62,454 nucleotides of DNA from the NCBI GenBank assembly GCA_910587765.1, contig CAJUNR010000008.1:68692-131145 (forward strand), given 5' to 3'. Within the stretch, counting starts at the first letter, position 1. Each line of letters begins with the position of its first letter. The notes under the pieces were generated by a model. It did not search any database. It was not told the DNA's origin and saw nothing but the letters and a program-made list of their open reading frames with translations. Of the stretch, positions 1 through 7,639 are shown piece after piece. Source of the DNA: an uncultured Lachnospiraceae bacterium (GTDB taxonomy: Bacteria; Bacillota; Clostridia; Lachnospirales; Lachnospiraceae). The position numbers were made by a program, and so were the translations under genes.

Positions 1-520
1 ACCGTTTCTTTTATCTCGTTCCTCTCCTTGTCCTGCCCCTGTTCATAGCGGACGAGGAGCGTTTCCAAATCACGATACAGAGTGCTCCGCTCGGAAGCTG
101 TACTTTCGACAGATTCCTGTCGTTCCAGCAGTCTTCGCACTTCCTGTAATACGGTACTCATTTCTATCTCGCGGACCGTTTCTTTTATCTCGTTCCTCTC
201 CTTGTCCTGCCCCTGTTCATAGCGGACAAGAAGCGTTTCCAAATCGCGATACAAAGTGCTCCGCTCGGAGGCTGTACTTTCGACAGATTCCTGTCGTTCC
301 AGCAGGCTTCGCATTTCCCGCAGGAAAGTGTGCAGCTCTGTCCCGCCGGCTGTTATTTTTGTTTCCTCCGTCTCTCTTCCAGGCTCCTGCTCATAACGGA
401 CAAGAAGCGTTTCCAGCTCACGATACAGCGCGGCCTCCGCGGTTTCGGCTGACTTCCGCCTTTTTTGCAGACGGTCCAGTCTTTGCAGCATCAGCGCCGG
501 CCCCGACGTTTTGGACGTTT
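1..520 (-). repeat. 174-bp coding tandem repeat
   Basis: Two copies start at 1 and 175 with exact spacing of 174 bp, and a third diverged copy is in register at about 349. Roughly the first 130 bp of copies 1 and 2 differ at only a handful of positions, while the last 44 bp differ strongly. The array is in frame and encodes 58-residue helical units. It touches the window edge, so the copy number is unknown. Confidence 0.85.
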
Positions 521-1592
521 CCCATTCATGAAAATCCAGCATCTGCCGGATCTCATGAAAAAAAGCCTGTTCTTCCAGCTCACGGCCGATTCTCCGCTCA
601 TGATAAACCAGCAGCCGCTCTACATTCGCTTCCAGTTGCAGGACTTCCGGCTGTATGCGCGCTTCCTTTGGCAGATGCTCCCGGCTTTCCGGAACTTTAC
701 CGCTCTCTTTCAGCAGACGCTCCGTCTCCAGCAGCGTCAGAATAGTCTCCGCTTTCTGCAGCGTTTCCGTTCCCCGCTCCAACATCCGATCCGCGTCGTC
801 CGGCAGCAGCCCGGAGTCTTCCGTATCCTGCCGTTCCATTCTCTGCAGAAGCCCGCCCATCTCAGCGGACACTTCGCGCAGAACCAACGGTAGCTCCTGC
901 AGCTTCGGACCGCTTTCTTCATCCCGCGCCGGCAGGAAAGTTTCGTTCCCTTCCTCCCCGGGCAGGAACAGACGAACCAGTTCCCTGGAAACTGCTCTTC
1001 TCTCCCGCACCTTTTTCTCAGCGGGCAGCGCCGCCAGCCCGGCGATCAGCTTTGCCGCCTTTTGCTGCACTGCCTTTTCCGCCCGCAGATACTTCCCGTC
1101 CGACGACGCCCCGCGCGCTTCGCTTCCCGGAGCGGCCAAGCGAATCTTTTTCTCCGTTTCCCGCAGAAATTCCCGCATCTCTGTGAGCCGGATATATTGA
1201 TAATCCTTTAACAATCTTTGCAGCAATTTTTCCGTCTGCTTCCGTTCCGAAGCCCGGTGCAGCATCTCCACGCCTGCGGGAAGAACCGTCTTTTCCATGA
1301 TGCGGACAACAAATTCCCGGTTCCGTTCGATTTGCACCGTCTGTTTTACCGTTTCCCACTCTCTTAAAATATAAGCCAGCGCCTTTTCTTCTTCCGGTTC
1401 CTTCTTCTCTTCCTCCGTATCCGGCAAAGCCGCCGGCAGCAGGTATACCATGGAAGCAGCGTCAAACCGATATCCCTCTCCCTGGCCGTAATGCTCCATG
1501 ATCGTCTTTACAAACAGCGAGTTCTTACCGATCGTATCCGGAAGCAGCGCCCTTCGATGTCCCGTCTTTTTTCCGATGACCTGCAATTTCAT
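1..1592 (-). CDS. Coiled-coil protein with 58-residue tandem repeats, contractile injection system cluster (C-terminus outside window)
   Basis: An uninterrupted reading frame starts at ATG 1590-1592 behind a strong AGGAGG site and stays open to the left edge, giving at least 530 residues. The product is rich in Glu, Arg, Leu and Gln and looks almost wholly alpha-helical. Residues 1-110 form a less repetitive N-terminal region. The C-terminal part in view carries tandem units: DNA at 1-174 and 175-348 is a 174-bp direct repeat (58 codons) that is near identical over its first 130 bp, and more diverged copies sit near 349-520 and 540-640. A shared unit core is ETLLVRYEQ followed by LLERQES. It lies 24 bp after the second tube gene on the same strand, so it probably belongs to the injection-system operon. 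I do not recognise the family; a tape-measure, scaffold or payload-loading role is only speculation from position and coiled-coil character. Confidence 0.85.
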   Translation of the reverse strand, partial: MKLQVIGKKTGHRRALLPDTIGKNSLFVKTIMEHYGQGEGYRFDAASMVYLLPAALPDTEEEKKEPEEEKALAYILREWETVKQTVQIERNREFVVRIMEKTVLPAGVEMLHRASERKQTEKLLQRLLKDYQYIRLTEMREFLRETEKKIRLAAPGSEARGASSDGKYLRAEKAVQQKAAKLIAGLAALPAEKKVRERRAVSRELVRLFLPGEEGNETFLPARDEESGPKLQELPLVLREVSAEMGGLLQRMERQDTEDSGLLPDDADRMLERGTETLQKAETILTLLETERLLKESGKVPESREHLPKEARIQPEVLQLEANVERLLVYHERRIGRELEEQAFFHEIRQMLDFHEWETSKTSGPALMLQRLDRLQKRRKSAETAEAALYRELETLLVRYEQEPGRETEETKITAGGTELHTFLREMRSLLERQESVESTASERSTLYRDLETLLVRYEQGQDKERNEIKETVREIEMSTVLQEVRRLLERQESVESTASERSTLYRDLETLLVRYEQGQDKERNEIKET

Positions 1593-1615
1593 CTGCCTCC
1601 TGTTGTCCGCCCCGA

Positions 1616-2059
1616 TCATTTATTCGGAACCGTGGCCGCGACGAGACCGGAATGCGCGATCTCCAGCGTCTCCACAAACAGCTCATTTTTCATGGCATCC
1701 AGACCGGAAAACTGTTTCCGCACGATCACGCCCCATTCGACCGAAAAAACTTTCTCGACTTCCCGGGTGCTCCCGTACAGTATGATGAGCAGGTTCCTCA
1801 GATGCATTCCCTCTGCCAGCGTATCGAACTTCCGTTCCGTCGAGCGCACCCTGACTCCCTTTTCCATAATCAAAGTATCCAGTTTTGTCCTCGCCTTCCG
1901 CACAAAAAGCGGGTACAGACTGTTGCCGCCCTCGACCACGGCATCATACTCTATCTGTGCTTCCAGATTTGATACTTTTGCAAAGCTGAACGCCTCCTCA
2001 CCGATGTAAACGCCAAAACTGTGGCCCGGAAGCAGCAGTCTGTTCTTCTTATCCGCCAC
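1616..2059 (-). CDS. Contractile injection system tube protein (gp19-like), second copy
   Basis: This 147-residue protein resembles the T4 gp19-like tail-tube family that forms the inner tube of contractile tails and injection systems. The C-terminal segment FVETLEIAHSGLV closely matches AIETLEIAHEGMT in the 140-residue tube protein at 2738-3160, which supports a common fold. The N-terminal part is more diverged than in the first tube protein, as is usual when a cluster has one main tube subunit and one specialised ring near the baseplate. It sits between the 59-residue gene and the coiled-coil gene on the same strand, with gaps of only about 20 bp, so an operon is likely. Which of the two tube genes is the main subunit is inference. 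Confidence 0.8.
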   Translation of the reverse strand: MADKKNRLLLPGHSFGVYIGEEAFSFAKVSNLEAQIEYDAVVEGGNSLYPLFVRKARTKLDTLIMEKGVRVRSTERKFDTLAEGMHLRNLLIILYGSTREVEKVFSVEWGVIVRKQFSGLDAMKNELFVETLEIAHSGLVAATVPNK

Positions 2060-2077
2060 GGCATCTCCTCCCGTCTG

Positions 2078-2257
2078 TCACAGCCGGAATGCATTCTCCG
2101 GCTCCTGATTCAGCCGGCTGTTGATTTTCGACACTTCTTTGCACCAGCGCAGCCGCTCCAGATGGTTCATCTTCAAGATCTCGTCGTGTCCCCAGTGCAT
2201 GTAATAACCGATAAACGCGGATTCCTCATAAATCTTGTCTGCCGGATACGTAGTCAG
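2078..2257 (-). CDS. Small injection-system protein (DUF6760-like), probable CTG start
   Basis: A 59-residue frame that ends at TGA 2078-2080 encodes the pattern YEESAFIGYYMHWGHDEI followed by MNHLERLRWCKEVSKIN. This matches the small aromatic and His-rich protein (DUF6760 type) often found between tube genes in contractile injection clusters. No ATG, GTG or TTG precedes the conserved part in this frame. The best start is CTG at 2255-2257, which overlaps the TGA of the upstream gene as CTGA, like a normal ATGA coupling. The start is therefore inferred, while the conserved core is clearly read. Its structural role is not established in what I can see. Confidence 0.75.
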   Translation of the reverse strand: MTTYPADKIYEESAFIGYYMHWGHDEILKMNHLERLRWCKEVSKINSRLNQEPENAFRL

Positions 2258-2625
2258 TCCCCGGCTTCCATAAAATTTATGGGCACCTCCACCGTCTTCC
2301 GGCAGTGAGGGCAGAGCCCCTTATACACCGGGATCTCCATCGTATTGATCCGCTGATACAGATCCTGCAGATAGGCCAGATCCATCGTGTACAGCCCTTC
2401 GATCACCCGGGTGTCCACCGCGGGAAGGCTTCCGAGCTTCACTATCACCCTCGCAAGAAGAATGATCGTCAGATACCCTGGATTCTGCTGCACTCTCGCA
2501 TCCTTGAGCGGAAGGATCTCATCCGCCGCGTTCGCCATGCGCATGACGCCTTCCCGGTGCAGGTTCCCTTCCCGGTCCATGAACCCTTTGGGCAGCGTAA
2601 AGGGAAATTCGGTCTGAAAGTCCAT
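2254..2625 (-). CDS. Injection-system / phage tail assembly protein with CxxC
   Basis: A 123-residue protein that opens with MDFQTEFPFTLPKGF and contains a C-terminal CPHC motif. Short proteins with this layout follow the tube gene in many contractile injection clusters and are annotated as phage tail assembly proteins. Residues 30-100 are helical with an extended hydrophobic stretch (PGYLTIILLARVIVKLG). The CPHC pair near residue 109 could bind metal, but only two cysteines are visible. An AGGAGG-like site (ACAGGAGGACTGG) precedes ATG 2625. It ends overlapping the small 59-residue gene. The 112-bp gap to the tube gene upstream contains no convincing frame. Family assignment is from pattern and position. 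Confidence 0.7.
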   Translation of the reverse strand: MDFQTEFPFTLPKGFMDREGNLHREGVMRMANAADEILPLKDARVQQNPGYLTIILLARVIVKLGSLPAVDTRVIEGLYTMDLAYLQDLYQRINTMEIPVYKGLCPHCRKTVEVPINFMEAGD

Positions 2626-2737
2626 CGGCCAGTCCTCCTGTTTTTATGGTCTTCTTACAGAAAACAAGAAGGTGCTGCAAAACGAAAGCGTTCCCTCTTA
2701 CGTCCTGCAGCCTCCTTCGTTTCCCGTCGCCGGGCGG

Positions 2738-3160
2738 TCAGGAAACTCTTGTCATCCCTTCGTGGGCAATCTCCAGCGTCTCGATGGCAACCTCGGAAGA
2801 AGTCGCGTTGAAATCCGGCGCCGTATAATGCATGGGCCATGCGTTGATGACCTGCCAGGAAGCCGCCGGCGCTTCCTCGTCGTCCAGCAAAGTGATCGTG
2901 ATCGTCTTGCGGTCCACTTCGCCGTTGACACCGGAAGTCATCCACTCGTAGAGTACCATCGAATCTGCCAGTCCCTGCTTCAGCGTAATATTCCCGTACT
3001 TTTTCAGTCCCGGAATCTTCATCGGTGTCTGCACCATGTCGCCTTCCCTGTACTCCATCACATCAATGGACGCGTCGAAGCCGGTAACTTCGGAAAATCC
3101 CCCCGCATCCAGTCCGTCAATCTCAACCTTGTATCTGAATTTACCATGTGGATATGGCAT
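2738..3160 (-). CDS. Contractile injection system tube protein (gp19-like), main copy
   Basis: A 140-residue protein with the hallmark N-terminus of the T4 gp19-like tube family: PHGKFRYKVEIDGL, then GFSEVTGFDASIDVMEYREG and a C-terminal VAIETLEIAHEGM. Proteins of this family stack as hexamers to form the inner tube that the sheath drives through a target membrane. It lies immediately downstream of the sheath gene with a gap of about 50 bp, the usual sheath-tube order. The length is typical for the family. This is one of the most secure assignments in the cluster. Confidence 0.9.
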   Translation of the reverse strand: MPYPHGKFRYKVEIDGLDAGGFSEVTGFDASIDVMEYREGDMVQTPMKIPGLKKYGNITLKQGLADSMVLYEWMTSGVNGEVDRKTITITLLDDEEAPAASWQVINAWPMHYTAPDFNATSSEVAIETLEIAHEGMTRVS

Positions 3161-3212
3161 AATTTACTACACTCCTTTCTGTCCTTTCCTGTCCTTCCTG
3201 CACAGACAGCAT

Positions 3213-4958
3213 TTATTCCGCCGATTCGCTGGTCTTCTGAGAGATACGGAAGATGACAAATTCCGCCGGTTTCACCGGAGCCACGCCGATGACGCAGATC
3301 AGACGGCCGTTGTCAATATCGTCCTGACTCATGGTACTGCGCCCGATATTTACGAAAAACGCCTCTTCCGGAGAACTTCCCGCCAGAGAGCCGTTCCGCC
3401 ATAAACCGGTCAGGAACACGCTGATCGTCCTCTGAACCCTCACCCAGAGCACTTCATCGTTGGGTTCAAAGACCGCCCAGTTGGTATTGGCCTTGATGGA
3501 CTCCTCGATAAAGATGAACAGCCGGCGGACATTGACGTATTTCCAACTCGGATTGCTGGTCGCCGTCCTCGCGCCCCATACCCGGATGCCCTGACCCGGA
3601 AACGCCCGGATCAGATTGACTCCTTTGGGATTCAAAATATCCTGCTCTCCTTTGTTGAACTGGCAGTTAAGCCCCACGCACGCGCGCACGACTTCGTTGG
3701 CCGGCGCCTTGTGAACGCCTCTCGTGTTGTCGCTCCTCGCGTAGATACCCAACACCGAGCCCGAAGGCGGAATCGCAATGTTTTTCTTATCCAGCGGATC
3801 AAAGATCGTCAGCCACGGATGATAGAGCGCCGCATAATTGCTGTCGAAGATGTCCCTGTGCGCAATCACATCGGACACCTTCCGGCTGTCTTTGGGAATA
3901 TCCAGCACCGCGAAACGGCTTGCCAGATTCTCACAGTGCGCTACCAGCATCAACTGTACGTTCGGGTCTGTCACCCCGGGCACCGCCATGATGGACACCA
4001 CATCATTGTCCAGAAACGCCTGGATGCCTGTCCTCTTCGCCGCCCCGTTGTCCGCACCGATAAAATCCGCCGCGGTAATGCCGGACACGGAACCGTTGCT
4101 GCCGCCGGTAAAGGAGATGGTGGCAACGGCGTTGTTCTCGCTGTCCGCTCCCAGAAAGCCCGCAAACGGCGGCTGAGGCTCTTCCGTCTCTTTCCCCACA
4201 TACTGGGCGGTGATCAGATCGGACTTCGCCACTTTCTTGTCCAGATAGTTGGGCGCGTTGATGTTAAAGGATACGTTCTCGTACAGCTCCACCTGATCGT
4301 TGTACTTGACCTCCAGCGTAAATTCGCAGGTGGTGATCACTTTGGCGGGAAGCAGATTCCTGTCCACCACGCCGTCGCCAAATTCCCTGACAAAGGTGAT
4401 GACATTGTCCTGGTTTTTCACAACCTTGTTGTAAACGACTTCCGTCTTATCCGCATACATGACCATGTCGCCGGGCTGAAAGCCCGCCCCGTTCTTTACC
4501 AGATACTTTTTGCCGTCCGCCGTATCCAGCACTTCCAGAATCTGCGTCTTCGCCTTGCTCGAAGGCGTCACGACCACGCGGATATCGTCTCCCCAGACCC
4601 CTGGGTTTTTTGCCGCGAACCGGACCACCGCCCCCTCTTTGGCAGGCGCATAGCCGGCCGCACATTTCGCGTCCTGCGGAGCCACACGCATCACAAAGCA
4701 CCGGGAGCCTCCGTTGATAAAGAAATGTTCCACCGCATATGCCAGAAAACGATACTCTCCAAATTCATTTTCCGACAGATACCCTCCATAAGTCCTCTTA
4801 AAATCCGCAAAATTGGTAATCAACTGAGGGACGCCCTCCACGGGCCCCCGCTCCGCCAGGCCGATCAGGCCTGCCGTGCTCGTCCCCACGCCTTCCATGG
4901 GCTTCCCGCCCGACTCAAACTCTTCTACATAGACTCCTGGTGATAAATATTCAGCCAT
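3213..4958 (-). CDS. Contractile sheath protein
   Basis: A 581-residue protein starting MAEYLSPGVYVEEFESG, the standard N-terminus of tail sheath proteins of contractile injection systems. Later parts include NFADFKRTYGG, the variable surface domain (about residues 120-300) and the conserved C-terminal half with VPGVTDPNVQ, IPPSGSVLGIYARSD and WGARTATSNPSWKYVNVRRLFIFIEESIK. The C-terminal region interlocks neighbouring subunits and carries the contraction force. The frame is open upstream to a GTG at 5049-5051, but conservation argues for the ATG at 4956-4958; the Shine-Dalgarno there is weak (GGGGACACGC). It is the first gene of the cluster in the direction of transcription. The variable domain cannot tell an extracellular from a membrane-anchored system. 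Confidence 0.92.
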   Translation of the reverse strand: MAEYLSPGVYVEEFESGGKPMEGVGTSTAGLIGLAERGPVEGVPQLITNFADFKRTYGGYLSENEFGEYRFLAYAVEHFFINGGSRCFVMRVAPQDAKCAAGYAPAKEGAVVRFAAKNPGVWGDDIRVVVTPSSKAKTQILEVLDTADGKKYLVKNGAGFQPGDMVMYADKTEVVYNKVVKNQDNVITFVREFGDGVVDRNLLPAKVITTCEFTLEVKYNDQVELYENVSFNINAPNYLDKKVAKSDLITAQYVGKETEEPQPPFAGFLGADSENNAVATISFTGGSNGSVSGITAADFIGADNGAAKRTGIQAFLDNDVVSIMAVPGVTDPNVQLMLVAHCENLASRFAVLDIPKDSRKVSDVIAHRDIFDSNYAALYHPWLTIFDPLDKKNIAIPPSGSVLGIYARSDNTRGVHKAPANEVVRACVGLNCQFNKGEQDILNPKGVNLIRAFPGQGIRVWGARTATSNPSWKYVNVRRLFIFIEESIKANTNWAVFEPNDEVLWVRVQRTISVFLTGLWRNGSLAGSSPEEAFFVNIGRSTMSQDDIDNGRLICVIGVAPVKPAEFVIFRISQKTSESAE

Positions 4959-5113
4959 GCGTGTCCCCGGTTCCCACCTGTCTGCCGGGAACCAGATTCC
5001 TCCTTTCTTCCTGCGCTCTGCATCTGCCGCGGTTTTTATGTTTATAGACACACTATATCACCCGATTCTACACATTTTTATAATCACTCTGACCCTTTTC
5101 AAGCCGATACGAC

Positions 5114-5164
5114 AAAAAATACGGTAAATACCGCTTCCAAACCGGCATTTACCGCATTTTTTCA
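5114..5164 (-). terminator. Intrinsic terminator after the STAND/BTAD regulator
   Basis: Plus-strand 5121-5154 forms a stem from CGGTAAATACCG and CGGCATTTACCG with one G-U type pair, and the minus-strand transcript then runs into six U (plus-strand A run 5114-5119). It lies just 3' of the regulator stop at 5167 and separates it from the sheath gene. A T run on the other side (5156-5162) means it could also work on the plus strand. Confidence 0.8.
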
Positions 5165-5166
5165 TT

Positions 5167-7422
5167 TTATGTAAACTTGTTTCTCACCGCCTCCTCATAG
5201 GCACGCATGACCTCCTCCCCCGGATCCACCCCCAGTTCTTCCTGAAACAGCCTGACCGCCGACTCGAAGGTTTCCTTCAGAAGACTCCGCTCTCCCATGG
5301 CGCCGTAGCATCGCAGAAGCCCCACCAGCGCCTCCTCCGAATAGCGGTCCGCCTCCCGGCAGGCGCTCCAGCACCCGATCTCGGTCTCCAGATCCCCCTG
5401 TTCCCGGCAGTATTCTGCCAGAAGCCGGCAGGTCCGCGTGTACGCCCGCTCAAAATACGCCCTCCTCGGACTGCACCAGCCGCCGTCCACGGTCTCCAGA
5501 TACGGACCGTATTCATGCAGGATCCGTTCCCGGTACGGATACAGTTCCTCCGCCCTCCCCTGGTCCGCAAGGGAGAAGATCTCCTGAAATACGGACAAAT
5601 CCGTATCCAGAAGCAACAGGTCCAGTTCATACTGGTGATTCCGGTAGCGGATCAGTTCTTTCAGCTCCGGCCAGGGATTCAGTTCTCTCCGAATGCTGTA
5701 GATCATATTGTGCAGCATGTTCACCGCATGGCCGGGCTCCTTCTCCGGCCAGAGCAGCAGAAGAAGATCTTTTCGCTCCACCGGCCTTCCTTCCCGATCC
5801 ATCAGGCAGGCGAAAAGCTCCATGGTCTTTCTGGTTCTCCAGGAAAGCTCTCTGCTGTCCGGCCGCACTTCCGCCCGAAAATTTCCGAAGCAGTGCACAT
5901 ACAGTCTCGCCCCGCCTCCGACCCGGTTCCACATATCCTCCGCCAGCGTCTTCTTCTCTGCACGCAAGGGCGGGAGCTTCCGCCCCTGCTGCTGCAGCTT
6001 TTGACAGCTTTCTTTCAAAAGCAGATCGCCCTTCTCCCGGTCTTCCGCCAGAAGCCCTTCGTAAAGTCTCTGATAGACGGCGCAGGAAACATCCTTTTCC
6101 GCCGCCTGTGTCATCGCCTCAAGCCCTTTCCCGTCGTCCCCTTCCCAGAAAGCCCGCACCGCCGTTAAGAACAAAAGCTCCGCCGTCAGCACGGCCTCCT
6201 TCTTCTCCAGACAGGCCAGACACTCGCCCACCTGTCTGGATTTTCCCTCCTCCAGCATGGACAGCCCCGCCTTCCCCAGGATCGCCGCCAGCAGTTCCGT
6301 GTTCTCCGCCCGCAGAGCGTAGTCAAGCGCTACCGCAGTCTCCTGACGGCTCAGATAACAGCCCGCGATTCTGCTGCAGCTCTCCCGTCTGGTCTGCTCC
6401 CCGGCGCGCTCCTGAAGAAACTGGCGGAACATCGAATGATACCGGTAGCTGCCCGCCTTTTTGCCCACGCGCATAATAAACATATTTTCCTGCAGCAGAT
6501 ATTTCAGAATCGCGCCGGCGTTGTGGATCCCGCAAATCTCATTGCAAAGTTCCGGTTGCAGTTCTTCCGCAAAAGAAGTGCGCAGCAGAAACTGCTGAAT
6601 CTCGTAGGGAAGTCCTTTAAACAGCTCGTACGTCATATAGTTCCCGATCAAAGATTCCTGGCTGATGTGGCTCCACTCCAGCTTCAGCGCGCGGTTTCCC
6701 AACTGGCGCAGACAGAGCGCCGCGGACATCACACCTGCGGGCCATCCCTCCATATTCCGCCAGATCACTTCCGAATACCGGTCCGCCTCTTCCTCCGTAA
6801 GCATGCGCCCGACCACCGCACGGACCTCTTCGCTGCGAAAACTTAACTCTCCGTACCCCAGAATGTATCCCTGCCCGCGCATGAGATATCTCGAAAACAG
6901 TTCCGGAACCATGCTTTTCGTAGCAATCATCATCCGGAACCTGCCGTTTGCATGGTCCAGCAGTTCTTCCAACAGCAGAAAAATATCCCTGTTCTCCAGC
7001 ACCTGAAAATCGTCCAGCACAAGAACAAATTCCTTCTCTGTATGATTCAGATGTCCCGTGAGTTCCGTTACCAGCTCGCGGATCATCCGCTGCATGCAGA
7101 ACCCTTCCGCCAGAACGGACAGATCGGCCTTAAACGCAAATTCCCCCAGCGCACGCTGAAAAGACAGCACCAGATACTGCAGAAAGGTCGCGGGGTCATT
7201 GTCGAGAGCGTCCAGATGATACCAGGCGCAGTCGCAGTCCAGAAGCTGCGCATACTGGGACATGAGCACGGTCTTCCCGTACCCGATGGTGGCATGCAGA
7301 ATGACAAGCTGCTCCCTGGCACGGACAAGCTGTTCCAGAAGCTTTTCCCGCACCTGAAATTCTTTCGGCATCTCCGGTATCTGTATTTTTGATTCCAGCA
7401 GCCGCTGTCCGTTTTTCTGCAT
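5167..7422 (-). CDS. STAND ATPase transcriptional regulator with C-terminal winged helix and BTAD domain
   Basis: A 751-residue protein with MalT-like layout. Residues 38-55 hold a Walker A-like loop (ATIGYGKTVL) and about residue 130 a Walker B (FVLVLDDFQ). The middle is a helical arm, and the last 240 residues have an OmpR/SARP-type winged helix (RTRKTMELFACLMDREG) followed by a bacterial transcriptional activator domain ending in ELGVDPGEE. Such proteins switch on genes when a ligand triggers NTP-dependent oligomerisation. The frame opens at ATG 7491, but ATG 7422 has the better GAGGGTG site. It has its own promoter (7519-7547) and terminator and lies directly upstream of the sheath gene, so control of the injection system is a reasonable inference, not shown. 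The inducer is unknown. Confidence 0.85.
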   Translation of the reverse strand: MQKNGQRLLESKIQIPEMPKEFQVREKLLEQLVRAREQLVILHATIGYGKTVLMSQYAQLLDCDCAWYHLDALDNDPATFLQYLVLSFQRALGEFAFKADLSVLAEGFCMQRMIRELVTELTGHLNHTEKEFVLVLDDFQVLENRDIFLLLEELLDHANGRFRMMIATKSMVPELFSRYLMRGQGYILGYGELSFRSEEVRAVVGRMLTEEEADRYSEVIWRNMEGWPAGVMSAALCLRQLGNRALKLEWSHISQESLIGNYMTYELFKGLPYEIQQFLLRTSFAEELQPELCNEICGIHNAGAILKYLLQENMFIMRVGKKAGSYRYHSMFRQFLQERAGEQTRRESCSRIAGCYLSRQETAVALDYALRAENTELLAAILGKAGLSMLEEGKSRQVGECLACLEKKEAVLTAELLFLTAVRAFWEGDDGKGLEAMTQAAEKDVSCAVYQRLYEGLLAEDREKGDLLLKESCQKLQQQGRKLPPLRAEKKTLAEDMWNRVGGGARLYVHCFGNFRAEVRPDSRELSWRTRKTMELFACLMDREGRPVERKDLLLLLWPEKEPGHAVNMLHNMIYSIRRELNPWPELKELIRYRNHQYELDLLLLDTDLSVFQEIFSLADQGRAEELYPYRERILHEYGPYLETVDGGWCSPRRAYFERAYTRTCRLLAEYCREQGDLETEIGCWSACREADRYSEEALVGLLRCYGAMGERSLLKETFESAVRLFQEELGVDPGEEVMRAYEEAVRNKFT

Positions 7423-7518
7423 GACACTCACCCTCTTTCCGGCCCGTTTCCCAATCCCATATGTTTTTTCTCTCGCTTCCGACGGCACCATTTTGCCGGA
7501 TCCGGCATTTTGGGGACG

Positions 7519-7547
7519 ATTATAGCACCTTTATTTGTATATTTCAA
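7519..7547 (-). promoter_or_regulatory. SigA-type promoter of the STAND/BTAD regulator
   Basis: On the minus strand TTGAAA (plus 7542-7547) is separated by 17 bp from a perfect TATAAT (plus 7519-7524). It gives a leader of about 90 nt before ATG 7422. Confidence 0.85.
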
Positions 7548-7570
7548 CTGAAAAGCGGAACACATAGTTC

Positions 7571-7599
7571 TTGACTTTATAAGGAAAAGCCGATACACT
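7571..7599 (+). promoter_or_regulatory. SigA-type promoter of the methyltransferase gene
   Basis: TTGACT at 7571-7576, a 17-bp spacer and TACACT at 7594-7599 lie 40 bp upstream of the ATG at 7640, divergent from the regulator promoter. Confidence 0.75.
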
Positions 7600-7639
7600 T
7601 GGTTTAATTACAGAAGCGAAAAAGGAGTTCTGCAGCGAT

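Noticed and set aside
1..5051. Prophage
   Set aside because: Only tail-type genes are seen, together with injection-system specific small proteins, and no head, packaging or lysis gene is present in view; kept open because the cluster is cut by the edge.
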